Below are positions 54,524-63,050 of a stretch of 64,000 bases of DNA, piece after piece. Below the pieces are notes generated by a model that saw only the letters and a list, made by a program, of their open reading frames with translations, made no database searches and had not been told where the DNA came from. Origin of the DNA: Dyadobacter luteus (GTDB lineage: Bacteria; Bacteroidota; Bacteroidia; Cytophagales; Spirosomataceae); assembly GCF_003383615.1 (NCBI RefSeq), contig NZ_QNUL01000007.1, forward strand, positions 165,445 through 229,444. The letters run 5' to 3'. Numbering within the stretch: position 1 is the stretch's first letter; each line of letters starts with the position of its first letter. Position numbers and translations under genes: made by a program.

Positions 54524-55873
54524 ATGAAAAGAATATTTTTCAAATCAGCGTTCCTCTGCGCAGCTATTATAGCCGGTACATTAACCAGTTGTAACGACGA
54601 CAATAATAACCCAAATCCGGGAACAGAAAATCCTGCTGAAGGAAGAGAATTTATCTCTCTTACAGCCTCTGTACCTGATGCTGAGGGAACAGCCGGTAAC
54701 GGAGGAACCAGGGCCTTTGCCATTACCCACGCACAGGCAATTGACCCTAACTTTACACTCGACATCTATACCAACGGATATCCTTTGAGATCTGCACGTA
54801 CTGCGCGTGTGCAGGCATCTGAAAATGGAACTGAACTTTATAACATCCAATATACAGGTGAAGATGGTGGCGTGTTCAACAAATACCTGGTGAAAGGTGC
54901 AAAAGATTACCAGGATTCAGGAAAAGAACTGGATCTGTTTGACATGATCGGAGCATCTCCACGCTGGGTAAAAGCTGCTGAAGATATCGGAATTGGTGTT
55001 CACCTTACCGGAAGTACTACAGTTTCAGAAGGCACTGCGCCAAACCATGTTTTCAAGTATACAAGAGGGGAAGTAAGGATTGCTGAAATTGATCTGGACA
55101 ATGTACGAGTACCTAACTCCACCAAATTTGATTTTCCTCTTTCAGCTGAGCTGGAAGCTCAGGGCTACTCTGTAGGACGTATTGACGTACCAGTTTTAAA
55201 TGAAGCCAAAAACAAGATTTACATCGGATGTAATGTAACTAAAATTGACCCGACCAAATTGTCTTACAACGCCACTGGAAACCCTGTATGGGCTAACGAC
55301 AACGCGAACCGTACGATTGGAACTGCTACACTGGTGGTTGATTATCCATCTTTGTCGAATCCAAAGATGATCTATTCTACTATTTCTAAAATCAACAACC
55401 ATTCGTACCGTACCATGACACAACACGTTGGATCTGACGGTCATGTGTATCAGGCAACTGCAACAGGTGGAAAAGACATTTTGCGTATCAGCAAAGCGAC
55501 AAACGACTACGATGCGAGCTACCACTTCGATCTTGACGTTGCTTTGGGTGTGAAGGACAGCCGTATTCAGGCCTGGAGATATATCAAAGACGGCGTTGGT
55601 ATCGTGTTGTACAACATCGCAGGACAAGGCGGATACATGGCACTTATTGACCTGAATGCAAAAACGGCGACTAAACTGGCAAGCGATTACGAAGCAGGGC
55701 TTAATTTCGGTCAATACCAGAACATCGCCATTGACGGAGACAACGTGTATGTACCATTGACTCCGACAGGAGCAGCAGGAAGACTTTACGTGATCAACTG
55801 GAAAACAAAAGCTGTGACCAAAGGAGCAACCCTTACAGGAGCAACCGGATCTAGCTATATTGGTTCTTACTAA
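54524..55873 (+). CDS. DUF4374 surface lipoprotein (XusB-like)
   Basis: This 449-residue protein has a lipoprotein signal (CAAIIAGTLTSC, Cys about 23), an acidic Asn/Asp tether, and a repetitive beta-sheet domain of the DUF4374 family, probably a propeller (KFDFPLSAELEAQGYSVGR, HSYRTMTQHVGSDGHVYQAT, NFGQYQNIAIDGDNVYVPL). As I recall, Bacteroides XusB is a DUF4374 lipoprotein that binds ferric enterobactin for XusA. The third partner, a PepSY-type inner-membrane reductase (XusC), is not present downstream. A strong terminator follows. Confidence 0.82.
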   Translation: MKRIFFKSAFLCAAIIAGTLTSCNDDNNNPNPGTENPAEGREFISLTASVPDAEGTAGNGGTRAFAITHAQAIDPNFTLDIYTNGYPLRSARTARVQASENGTELYNIQYTGEDGGVFNKYLVKGAKDYQDSGKELDLFDMIGASPRWVKAAEDIGIGVHLTGSTTVSEGTAPNHVFKYTRGEVRIAEIDLDNVRVPNSTKFDFPLSAELEAQGYSVGRIDVPVLNEAKNKIYIGCNVTKIDPTKLSYNATGNPVWANDNANRTIGTATLVVDYPSLSNPKMIYSTISKINNHSYRTMTQHVGSDGHVYQATATGGKDILRISKATNDYDASYHFDLDVALGVKDSRIQAWRYIKDGVGIVLYNIAGQGGYMALIDLNAKTATKLASDYEAGLNFGQYQNIAIDGDNVYVPLTPTGAAGRLYVINWKTKAVTKGATLTGATGSSYIGSY

Positions 55874-55897
55874 GAGATTCCTATCCACTTATATTGC

Positions 55898-55927
55898 AAA
55901 AAGGACCGCCGCGAGGTGGTCCTTTTT
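55898..55927 (+). terminator. Terminator of the TonB receptor/DUF4374 operon
   Basis: AAAAAGGACCGCC pairs with GGTGGTCCTTTTT (one G-U) around a GCGA loop, 13 pairs with a T-rich 3' arm. It lies 25 bases after the DUF4374 stop, so no further gene belongs to this operon. Confidence 0.9.
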
Positions 55928-55959
55928 AGTTTCAGGCTCAATAAAGAAAATGAAAATCC

Positions 55960-56760
55960 TTATTTTATCTCATCAATTCCTCCGTCGTTGGCATCAAACG
56001 GGTGTATGGTATCCTTCTTGGGGACAAAGAGTGCTTTCAGCGAAGACAGGAAGGTTTCCTTTTCGGGCTGTTTCTCACTTGTAGATATGTAGGGCGTAAT
56101 AGTCTTTTTTCCTATCTGCTTGTGAAAAGGCTGTTTTCTGAGCTTCTTTTCAAAAACTACAATCGAGTCATAAAAGGCAATGCAATTGATATGCTGCGTG
56201 ATCTCATCGATTCTGATCTGACTTTTATCCATTACATGGTGATCGTAAAGGGAATCTACAAGACTTTTTGATTTTTCAATAAAACTGCCCGGATTTCTCA
56301 GACCGCCGTGAAACTGATCCCAATAGGAAGTATGTGTATCTTCCACAAGATAAGCTCCCCCTTCTTTCACCTTCATAAACAGCATCTCGAAAGAAAGAAG
56401 CTGCTGTTGCATCGTATGCCCGCCGTCATCAATGATAAAATCTACAATCGGAATCTGGTCTGCTACGTACTGTAGAAACACCTTATCCTCCTGAGAACCT
56501 ATAAAAATGGTTGTGTTCTCCTCTTCCAGTTTTTTACAGTCGGGGTTGATGTCAATGGCGTAGATATGCACATGCTCACCAAAGTATTTCTTCCAAAGCT
56601 GAAGCGACCCGCCATGCGATATCCCAATTTCCAGGATATTGATCACCTTGCCGCGGTAAGAAGCAAAATACTTTTCATATATATCAAAGTAATGATCCCA
56701 CTTATGAATCAGATTCCCCCGATGATTGTAAAAAATATCCCTGATGCTCTCTGGTTCCAT
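55960..56760 (-). CDS. Class I SAM-dependent methyltransferase
   Basis: This 266-residue protein has the SAM-binding motif INILEIGISHGGSLQLW (about 40-56), followed by IYAIDINPDC (acidic residue after strand 2) and IVDFIIDDGGHTMQQQLLSF, a pattern of macrolide/sugar O-methyltransferases such as MycE/OleY-like enzymes and cephalosporin hydroxylase-type folds. The last 60 residues are Lys-rich and may be disordered. Its substrate is unknown; it stands alone after the iron operon. Confidence 0.82.
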   Translation of the reverse strand: MEPESIRDIFYNHRGNLIHKWDHYFDIYEKYFASYRGKVINILEIGISHGGSLQLWKKYFGEHVHIYAIDINPDCKKLEEENTTIFIGSQEDKVFLQYVADQIPIVDFIIDDGGHTMQQQLLSFEMLFMKVKEGGAYLVEDTHTSYWDQFHGGLRNPGSFIEKSKSLVDSLYDHHVMDKSQIRIDEITQHINCIAFYDSIVVFEKKLRKQPFHKQIGKKTITPYISTSEKQPEKETFLSSLKALFVPKKDTIHPFDANDGGIDEIK

Positions 56761-57277
56761 AGTGTATTAGTGGTTAAGATAGTTGGGTAGAGAACAAAGA
56801 TAGGGTTTGGGGGAAATAATCGGTCGGTGGCGGGTGAAGAATTGTTGATGGGTGGTTACATGAGACGAGGATTAAGGAATACTTATGGGTAGTTGGCGAT
56901 AATGATTGTGGAACAATCCTGTGGTGAGGCAGGCTGTGGAGCAGGCTTTGTGTCAGTCCTGTGAGGACACAGGCCGCGGAGGAATCAATAATCTCATTAC
57001 AAAACTACCACATATTAAACGTATATATGATCAGTAGGCATACCGAGCTCTGCACTTTTACAATCCAATAACTATTCCTCAAATGACAAAGATCCCAAAA
57101 CCCAAATTACAGTGATTACAAACCAGCTGGTAATTTGGTGATACCGACAACAAGCATAATACAGTCGTTGCTTCAGGTCTTTGAGGAAATAGTCCACCGA
57201 AGAAAACTTAACAGCATAAATCTGGTAGTATTTATCACTTCATCATTTCAAAGGTTGTAACTATTCTATTCGCTGAC
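56761..57277. other. Intergenic region with a GC-rich palindromic stretch
   Basis: These 517 bases lack a supported gene. At 56920-56980 the composition rises, with repeated CAGGCT words and nested palindromes: CCTGTG-AGGA-CACAGG (56958-56973), overlapped by GTCCT-GTG-AGGAC and TGTGTC/GACACA. The rest is unremarkable and should contain the promoter of the permease. Confidence 0.5.
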
Positions 57278-59713
57278 ATGCTTACAAACAATCTTAAAAT
57301 TGCTTTCAGAAATATAGGGAAACACAAAGTCGTTTCTTTTATTAATATTTTTGGCCTGGGTGTAGGCATGGCAGCTTGCTTTATCATTCTTCAATTTGTT
57401 GTTCATGAGCTCAGTTACGACAGATTTCATGTGAACGGAGATCGAATTTACCAGATACAGGGTTACGATTTCATGGAAGATAATGAATCTGTCTGGACGG
57501 AATTTGAGGCTGAACTGGCTCCGCATCTTAAATCCACGGATCCATCAATTGTTAACTATGTGAGGCTAGGTAAGGGATATGACGCGTTAATATCAAATGC
57601 GTCAAAACCCGGCGGGCTCCGAAAGAAACAAAGCATTGCATTTGCGGATACATCCTTTTTTTCTGTCTTTACATTTCCGCTCCTGAGAGGAAATCCGGCC
57701 ACGGCACTTTCCAGACCTATGACCATAGTGATATCTGAGCGCGTTGCAGAGCAGTACTTTGGCGACCAAGATCCCGTTGGTCAGAAGCTGATATATAAGG
57801 GAAACGACTTATTTTTTTACGATGAGAAAAAGAAGGATGAGCCTTCTTTTAAAGGACAAACGGAATTACTGGAAGTGTCGGGTGTCATGAAAAATATGGC
57901 TTCCAATTCTTCCCTGAAATATGATCTGGTAAGTTCGGTAGCAACTGGACTAAAGCTGGATACCGCATTCTCTTCGCCCAGCTATGAAACTTACCTGATG
58001 CTGGGGCCGAAGAAGTTGCCTGAAAATGTACTGAGAAAGTTACCGGCAGCACGTAAATTTTTAAACGGTGACGGTTCATCAGGAGTGTTGTATGGCTTAA
58101 ATGATAAATTTAGGCTTCGATCCGTGCACACTTTACACAGTGGCGAATTTGGCTCACAGAGTACAACAGTAAAAGTTTTTTTTGGAATTGCAATGGCTGT
58201 GCTATTGCTGGCATTGTTTAATTATATCAACCTTACCACGGCAAGGGCTGTTGTGCGAGCCAGGGAAGTAGGGTTACGTAAAACACTTGGCGTCAGCCGG
58301 CTTTCTCTGTTCGGGCAGTTTTTTAGTGAATCCATGCTCACTACCGTGCTGGCTTTTTTACTGGCGCTGGTTCTGGCGATAGCGGGCCGGCAATTTTTCA
58401 ATGAGTTGCTTGGGTTTGAGATCGACACTTCCATCTTAGCAAACGGATACTTTATTTCGGCTGTTATTCTGGTGCTTGTTGGCACAGCGCTGCTTGCCGG
58501 AATTTATCCCTCATTTGTCCTTGCCGGCTTTTCTCCTGCCAGGGTTTTAAGGGGCAACCTGGTTTCTGATAGTAAGGGATTGCTTACCCGGCGTGCATTC
58601 ATCATTATTCAGTTCGCTATTTCCACCTCACTCATATTAGGCAGCGTGGTTGTTAGCAAACAGGTTACGCACATGAAGAACAGAAATCCGGGCTATAACA
58701 AGGAGCAGCTCGTTAACATTGATCTGAAGGGAAGCATATCCAGAAAAAGCAGGATTATAAAACAGGAATTAAAAAACCGCTATGGGTTTGATAATGTAAG
58801 TACATCTCAAAATCCTCTGCTGCTTTATTTCAGTGGAATTTCTCATTACAACCCCGTTAAAAAAACGCAGACGATGATATTTACAAATAGGGTGGATGAG
58901 GATTTTATTGAAAATGTGGGCATGAAGATGCTGGTGCCCATAAACCGAAACGTACCGTCGGTTAATGGACTTTACAATGTTGTGAATGAAACCATTGTTA
59001 AAGAACTGGGTTTTACGAAAGAAAACGCAGTGGGACAAACTCTGTATTCCAGTGAGAATATTCCTATGGGTAAAATAGCAGGTGTAGTGAAAAATTATGA
59101 TTCCGGCGGCCCCAAGCGAAGGTCGGGAGCTTTCTTGTTTCAGGTTCATGACGGAAAAGAATTAAAAGATGTTATGTCATCCCTGCAGGTTCGATTAAAT
59201 CCCAGGGATAACAAACACGAAAAAATAACTCAGCTCGAAAAGGTGTACAAACAATATGAATCTGAGCAGACTTTCACTTATTCATTTGCGGATGATGACT
59301 TTAATAGCATGTTTAGTGATGATCTGCGCACGTCGAAGCTAATAACAGTTTTTATGGCAATTGGTGTTTTCATCGCTTGTCTTGGCTTGTTTGGTCTGGT
59401 CACTTTTATTACCCAGACACGCATGAAGGAGATCGGCGTACGCAAAGTTTTGGGAGCGAGTGCATTCAGCATTGTAGGTATGTTGTCTTTTGAATTCGCA
59501 AGGCTGGTTCTTATCGCAATAGTAATCGGGCTCGGCCTGTCCTATTTTGCAGCTGACCGATGGTTACAGGACTTCGCTCATCGCACCGAAATCAGTTGGG
59601 CTATATATCTCGGAGTGGGGGTAATTTCTGTTTGTATAGCATTGCTTACGGTGAGTATTCAAAGTATGAAGGCAGCCATGAGAAATCCGGTTGAATCTCT
59701 GAAGAATGATTAA
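57278..59713 (+). CDS. FtsX/MacB-type ABC transporter permease
   Basis: This 811-residue protein has a MacB-like periplasmic domain between an N-terminal helix (about 18-42, FINIFGLGVGMAACFIILQF) and three helices (about 285-410), followed by a second such unit (about 430-811) with TRRAFIIIQFAISTSLILGS and TQTRMKEIGVRKVLGASAFS. The duplicated layout and the IGVRKVLGAS coupling motif are typical of Cytophagales tandem FtsX permeases. The matching ATPase is not adjacent. It would move lipids, peptides or lipoproteins, or act as a mechanotransducer; the cargo is unknown. Confidence 0.88.
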   Translation: MLTNNLKIAFRNIGKHKVVSFINIFGLGVGMAACFIILQFVVHELSYDRFHVNGDRIYQIQGYDFMEDNESVWTEFEAELAPHLKSTDPSIVNYVRLGKGYDALISNASKPGGLRKKQSIAFADTSFFSVFTFPLLRGNPATALSRPMTIVISERVAEQYFGDQDPVGQKLIYKGNDLFFYDEKKKDEPSFKGQTELLEVSGVMKNMASNSSLKYDLVSSVATGLKLDTAFSSPSYETYLMLGPKKLPENVLRKLPAARKFLNGDGSSGVLYGLNDKFRLRSVHTLHSGEFGSQSTTVKVFFGIAMAVLLLALFNYINLTTARAVVRAREVGLRKTLGVSRLSLFGQFFSESMLTTVLAFLLALVLAIAGRQFFNELLGFEIDTSILANGYFISAVILVLVGTALLAGIYPSFVLAGFSPARVLRGNLVSDSKGLLTRRAFIIIQFAISTSLILGSVVVSKQVTHMKNRNPGYNKEQLVNIDLKGSISRKSRIIKQELKNRYGFDNVSTSQNPLLLYFSGISHYNPVKKTQTMIFTNRVDEDFIENVGMKMLVPINRNVPSVNGLYNVVNETIVKELGFTKENAVGQTLYSSENIPMGKIAGVVKNYDSGGPKRRSGAFLFQVHDGKELKDVMSSLQVRLNPRDNKHEKITQLEKVYKQYESEQTFTYSFADDDFNSMFSDDLRTSKLITVFMAIGVFIACLGLFGLVTFITQTRMKEIGVRKVLGASAFSIVGMLSFEFARLVLIAIVIGLGLSYFAADRWLQDFAHRTEISWAIYLGVGVISVCIALLTVSIQSMKAAMRNPVESLKND

Positions 59714-59996
59714 CGTAATACAGAATAGAATGCTAGCCATCGTGTATTATTTAGACCCGACAACCAGGAATGAATTGATAGTACCAATCTGACAAGCTCA
59801 AAGTACGTAAAATTGATCATGAGCCTCCAGAGGCATTTTTTTATTGATGAGCCGGGAAAATACAATCATGTGACTACCCTACATCAAAAGCTCTACTTCT
59901 CGCAAGTAGTACAGAAAGCAGCTATCCGGGCAGACTTTAACCGCTCAAATCAGTGGCTTACACAAAAGCATCGAAGCCATCTCTCGCCAATCCCAA

Positions 59997-60344
59997 GTGA
60001 AGCACCACCATCATTTCGACCTGCGCACTAAGGGTTTTATTGTTTCAGCGGCGATCCTATTAATCGTAGCTGCTATTAGTGTCGGTCTTGCTGTCACAAA
60101 CAGTGGTGAAAACAAGCGGTTGCATGCAATGGATGTTAAATACCGGATGATCCGACAGGTGTATCCGCAAATAGCAGCTTGGAGCGATAGTAGCTATTAT
60201 CTGAACCCGGAATTTGCAGAGCGAGAGACTGTAAAACTGGAAGCACAGGAATTGGTAGTCAAGGATGCGGAGGTACTTTTAAAACAAAAACAGCGAGAGG
60301 CAAAAGAAGCAGAAAATATCCTCAAAAAGCTCAAAAAGGACTGA
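59997..60344 (+). CDS. Small membrane protein with coiled coil; possible remnant of a mobilisation-associated protein
   Basis: From a GTG at 59997 the frame gives 115 residues: a His-rich start (KHHHHFD), one membrane helix (about 13-34), then a soluble tail with DVKYRMIRQVYPQIAAWSDS and a Lys/Glu-rich coiled coil to the end. The frame is open upstream to 59910 (SGLHKSIEAISRQ), blocked by a TAG at 59907. The layout reminds me of proteins next to relaxase genes in Bacteroidota conjugative elements, with the N-terminal part lost. That is inference; no relaxase is present. Confidence 0.5.
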   Translation: MKHHHHFDLRTKGFIVSAAILLIVAAISVGLAVTNSGENKRLHAMDVKYRMIRQVYPQIAAWSDSSYYLNPEFAERETVKLEAQELVVKDAEVLLKQKQREAKEAENILKKLKKD

Positions 60345-60521
60345 TTTGGATCTTTGCTGCTCAATATGGCTCTTTTCGGATCTAAATGGACCTGTTGGGC
60401 AGCAAAAGTTTACGAAAGTTCGTATTTGGTGGGAAAAGTTAACTTTGGGTAAGAATAAGACGGATTCATTTTGGACGTATTTATGATCTAAATAAGATGA
60501 GGTCACATAGAACCATACATA

Positions 60522-61103
60522 TTAAACAATATTTCTCAAAAGTTCCAATAAACTGTTGGCTGTATTATTAAGCCCAACTTTCTTGAAGTTATCTAGTACC
60601 TGAAATGCAGTCAAGGGTGGATTTTTCAGATATGACACCTGCTTTAGAAAAGCTTTCAGCGAAGTCTCTGGATTTAAACCTATAATATTATTTATAAACT
60701 CATCCGGATGCTGCGCTTCCATACTGAATTGGGCAAGACATTCCTTTGGGAAGTCTTTGAGATTTGCAGTAACTATTAAGTCCGCTTTGCAACGTATAGC
60801 TGCAGCGAGAATATGCCGGTCATCTTCATCTGGCAGCTTTATTGATTTAATAAGCGTAGTATAATTCGAAACCTTCGCATCAGGAAACGCTCTGCTCATA
60901 GCATCAACGGTGCGTTGCAACTGACCACTTGATAGTTCAGGTCTGTTTTTGAGAAGATTTCGGGTCCACTCATCGTGAATCTGATCTGTCCATTTGGGCA
61001 AAAACAGACCTTCTGCTGCGAAGTTTAATAATAAATCTCTGATTGGTGCCGGATACAAAACACATGCGTCAAGTATAGCAACAAACCGGGATGAAGAAAT
61101 CAT
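60522..61103 (-). CDS. PIN-domain toxin
   Basis: This 193-residue protein has a PIN nuclease fold with the acidic set D12 (AILDACVLYP), E45 (IHDEWTRN), D95 (DEDDRHILAAA) and D117 (VTANLKDFP), so it is probably an active Mg2+-dependent RNase. The C-terminal 50 residues are helical. Its ATG overlaps the stop of the HTH gene (ATGA, 61100-61103), the usual order antitoxin-then-toxin. It forms a type II toxin-antitoxin pair of the VapC-like kind, in the longer PIN_3-like group. Confidence 0.9.
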   Translation of the reverse strand: MISSSRFVAILDACVLYPAPIRDLLLNFAAEGLFLPKWTDQIHDEWTRNLLKNRPELSSGQLQRTVDAMSRAFPDAKVSNYTTLIKSIKLPDEDDRHILAAAIRCKADLIVTANLKDFPKECLAQFSMEAQHPDEFINNIIGLNPETSLKAFLKQVSYLKNPPLTAFQVLDNFKKVGLNNTANSLLELLRNIV

Positions 61104-61549
61104 TCGTAGCCCATATTTAAGTCCTGAGCTTGCTTAGCTAAAAATTCCAAATTGGTGTTTCGTACTTGCTTTTGCTCCGTTTCATAGGCTAGCAACGCTT
61201 CTAACGGAATTCTTCTATGGGTGCCAACCTTTTTAAATGGAATTACACCTGTTTCAAGTAACTTAACTACATAGGGCCTGGACACATTCAGCATATCAGC
61301 CGCCTGTTGAGTACTTAATTCAGATTCGGATGGGATCAGAGATATAGTTTTACCCTCTGCCATACTGGATAAAATCTGTGAAAGAAACTTAAGTGCTCTG
61401 CGAGGAATAGTAAAGATCTCGCTGTTTTCTTCTATCCGAATATGAACAGTGTCTGACTTTCGGCTATCTACCGCCGCAGAAAAGTTATAAACTGACTCGC
61501 CTGCCATCTTTTGTTCCCGGCGTGATGGCTTGGTTAATACTGTTTCCAT
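61100..61549 (-). CDS. HTH (excisionase-type) antitoxin of the PIN module
   Basis: This 149-residue protein has an excisionase/MerR-like helix-turn-helix (about 78-120, ELSTQQAADMLNVSRPYVVK then PFKKVGTHRRIPLEALL), an N-terminal beta-rich region, and a C-terminal tail that would bind the toxin. As the upstream partner of a PIN gene with a four-base overlap it is the antitoxin and likely autorepressor. Operator-like repeats lie just upstream (61579-61622). Confidence 0.87.
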   Translation of the reverse strand: METVLTKPSRREQKMAGESVYNFSAAVDSRKSDTVHIRIEENSEIFTIPRRALKFLSQILSSMAEGKTISLIPSESELSTQQAADMLNVSRPYVVKLLETGVIPFKKVGTHRRIPLEALLAYETEQKQVRNTNLEFLAKQAQDLNMGYE

Positions 61550-61568
61550 CTTAATCTCGTTTTTTATT

Positions 61569-61622
61569 TAAAGATACTAAACGAAATAAACGAAACGAAA
61601 TTTATAGTAATTTTATTCGTTT
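61569..61622 (-). promoter_or_regulatory. Promoter/operator region of the HTH-PIN module
   Basis: On the minus strand TATCTTTA (61569-61576) resembles the -7 box. Directly upstream are three TTTCGT copies in tandem (61581-61600) and AAACGAA (61616-61622), the latter an inverted copy. The repeats would overlap the -33 to -10 region, as expected for autorepression. Confidence 0.5.
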
Positions 61623-61675
61623 GAGAAGCATTTCTGAAAAGTACCACTCTCTTCTTACTCTTCCGTATCCTGTGT

Positions 61676-62188
61676 CTAAAGCATCAGCCTTTTTATTTGC
61701 GCCAATGCTACTTTTTTATCTCTCGACCGCCCTACCCTCAGAATATCTATACTTGATAACAGAAGATGAAGTACTTCATCCACCTCTGAAGCATTCGCTA
61801 CCCCTTTGTGTAAAGGCTCAATAGACAAACCTCTTATTATCCCATTTTCATTTCTCCATACATAATCTTCGGTACCGGTAAATTGGCTTTTATAGACTGG
61901 ATGTGAATGTGCAGTGGGGGTACCTGTAACGATCTGGCCCGGAATCACCGGAAATACGTAGGATAGCCCAAATTCTATGAAGTCCATTAGATTATGCACT
62001 CTAACCTTTTTCTTACTTTCATCAATCAGGCCAGCGATATGGCTACGGCTGAGCGATTCCGATACTTCTGAAATACTGATGCATAGTTTAGCGGATAAAT
62101 CCCTGTACTGCCAAGCGGAGTCACCCAGACTAACTATTTTAAGCAAGATTACTATGTCCAAAGGACGCATACCATTGTGTGCTCTCAT
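61676..62188 (-). CDS. Uncharacterised winged-helix-like protein
   Basis: This 170-residue protein starts MRAHNGMRPLDIVILLKIVS and has a helix-turn-helix at about 24-60 (QYRDLSAKLCISISEVSESL), followed by GLSYVFPVIPGQIVTGTPTA and a C-terminal helix ending RDKKVALAQIKRLML. I recall similar small wHTH proteins, uncharacterised, in many bacterial groups. It sits upstream of the HTH-PIN pair on the same strand and just behind a 13-bp inverted repeat, so it is probably an autoregulator. I cannot name its partner. Confidence 0.72.
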   Translation of the reverse strand: MRAHNGMRPLDIVILLKIVSLGDSAWQYRDLSAKLCISISEVSESLSRSHIAGLIDESKKKVRVHNLMDFIEFGLSYVFPVIPGQIVTGTPTAHSHPVYKSQFTGTEDYVWRNENGIIRGLSIEPLHKGVANASEVDEVLHLLLSSIDILRVGRSRDKKVALAQIKRLML

Positions 62189-62208
62189 AATATCAAATTA
62201 CAGACTCC

Positions 62209-62239
62209 GTTCTTTGTTTGCAAATCGCAAACAAAGAAC
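62209..62239 (-). promoter_or_regulatory. 13-bp inverted repeat in front of the winged-helix gene
   Basis: GTTCTTTGTTTGC (62209-62221) and GCAAACAAAGAAC (62227-62239) are perfect arms with a five-base spacer AAATC. It lies 21 bases before the ATG at 62188. This is a strong candidate operator for the product of that gene. Confidence 0.6.
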
Positions 62240-62310
62240 AAGGTAAAGAAACGCTTTTCACTTCATCCTTTATTTTAGGCAATGAGTAATACGATGGTAT
62301 TAGGTAATTC

Positions 62311-62329
62311 GTGCAAGTGACGCTTGCAC
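62311..62329. repeat. Short palindromic element GTGCAAG-N5-CTTGCAC
   Basis: GTGCAAG (62311-62317) and CTTGCAC (62323-62329) with spacer TGACG, followed by AAAATTTT. It resembles REP-like intergenic palindromes. Between 62240 and 62467 nothing else is seen. Confidence 0.5.
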
Positions 62330-62467
62330 AAAATTTTAGACCCTATTGGCTGTGACAAGCGGAAGCTGTAGGTTTCCAATATTAGGATGTTGGAATTTCA
62401 GACAAGAGTAACTCCCCAAGAGAAAGCATTGTACATGAAATAAGTAGAAATACGCCTGTAGTGCGAT

Positions 62468-62914
62468 CTAGATATCCCTACCTTGGCTGTCAAGGAGCTT
62501 CTGAAGAAGATCATTTTTATACTGTTCAGCTTTCAAGAGCCTTTCGTACAAAAGCTTATTCTCTTCCAGAACCTGAAAAAGCTTTTCTACAGGGTTGATG
62601 TTGCAATTATGAAAGATACCTATCGTACCGGAGCTTGCATTGGAGCCTTCGTAGTTATTTTGGATATTGAATATTGCAGTTTCTTCATCGAAGTTTTTTA
62701 TCGCATCTGCAGGCACCTTGAGGATGCCAGCAATTTGATCTAAAATATCCTGTTCTATAGTCTCCTTCTGTTCGAGCAACGATACTTTTTTCTGATTCCA
62801 GTCATCACCCAATTCAAAAGCAAGAGCCTCCTGCTTTATTTGCATCATTTCGCGAAAACGCTTTATGTTTCTGCCTTGGTGTATGCTTCTGGTCATATCT
62901 GATGATGAGCTCAT
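62468..62914 (-). CDS. XRE-family regulator with C-terminal coiled coil
   Basis: This 148-residue protein has a Cro/C1-type helix-turn-helix (about 13-68, NIKRFREMMQIKQEALAFEL, then KVSLLEQKE) and a C-terminal helical segment (about 108-142) likely to dimerise. The linker contains an Asn-rich stretch (NIQNNYEGSNASS). It is divergent from the hypothetical gene at 63051; the 136 bases between could carry both promoters. Confidence 0.85.
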   Translation of the reverse strand: MSSSSDMTRSIHQGRNIKRFREMMQIKQEALAFELGDDWNQKKVSLLEQKETIEQDILDQIAGILKVPADAIKNFDEETAIFNIQNNYEGSNASSGTIGIFHNCNINPVEKLFQVLEENKLLYERLLKAEQYKNDLLQKLLDSQGRDI

Positions 62915-63050
62915 GCCGTAAATGTAGTGCTAATAGATTGCTTTCAAAGTTCTAAAATAGTCGTTTCTGGCTAAAATTCCCAATATCAGAATTTTTTAGA
63001 AATCGGATTTAGCTGAATTTCCAGGATGGTTTATCATAAATGACAGTGTT

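Noticed and set aside
55196..55888. 230-codon open frame on the minus strand
   Set aside because: It is the antisense of the DUF4374 gene, with very high Cys/Ser/Val content and no recognisable domain.
59813..60031. 72-codon plus-strand frame upstream of the small membrane protein
   Set aside because: It has no recognisable features and ends inside the better supported frame at 59997; it is probably chance within a decayed region.
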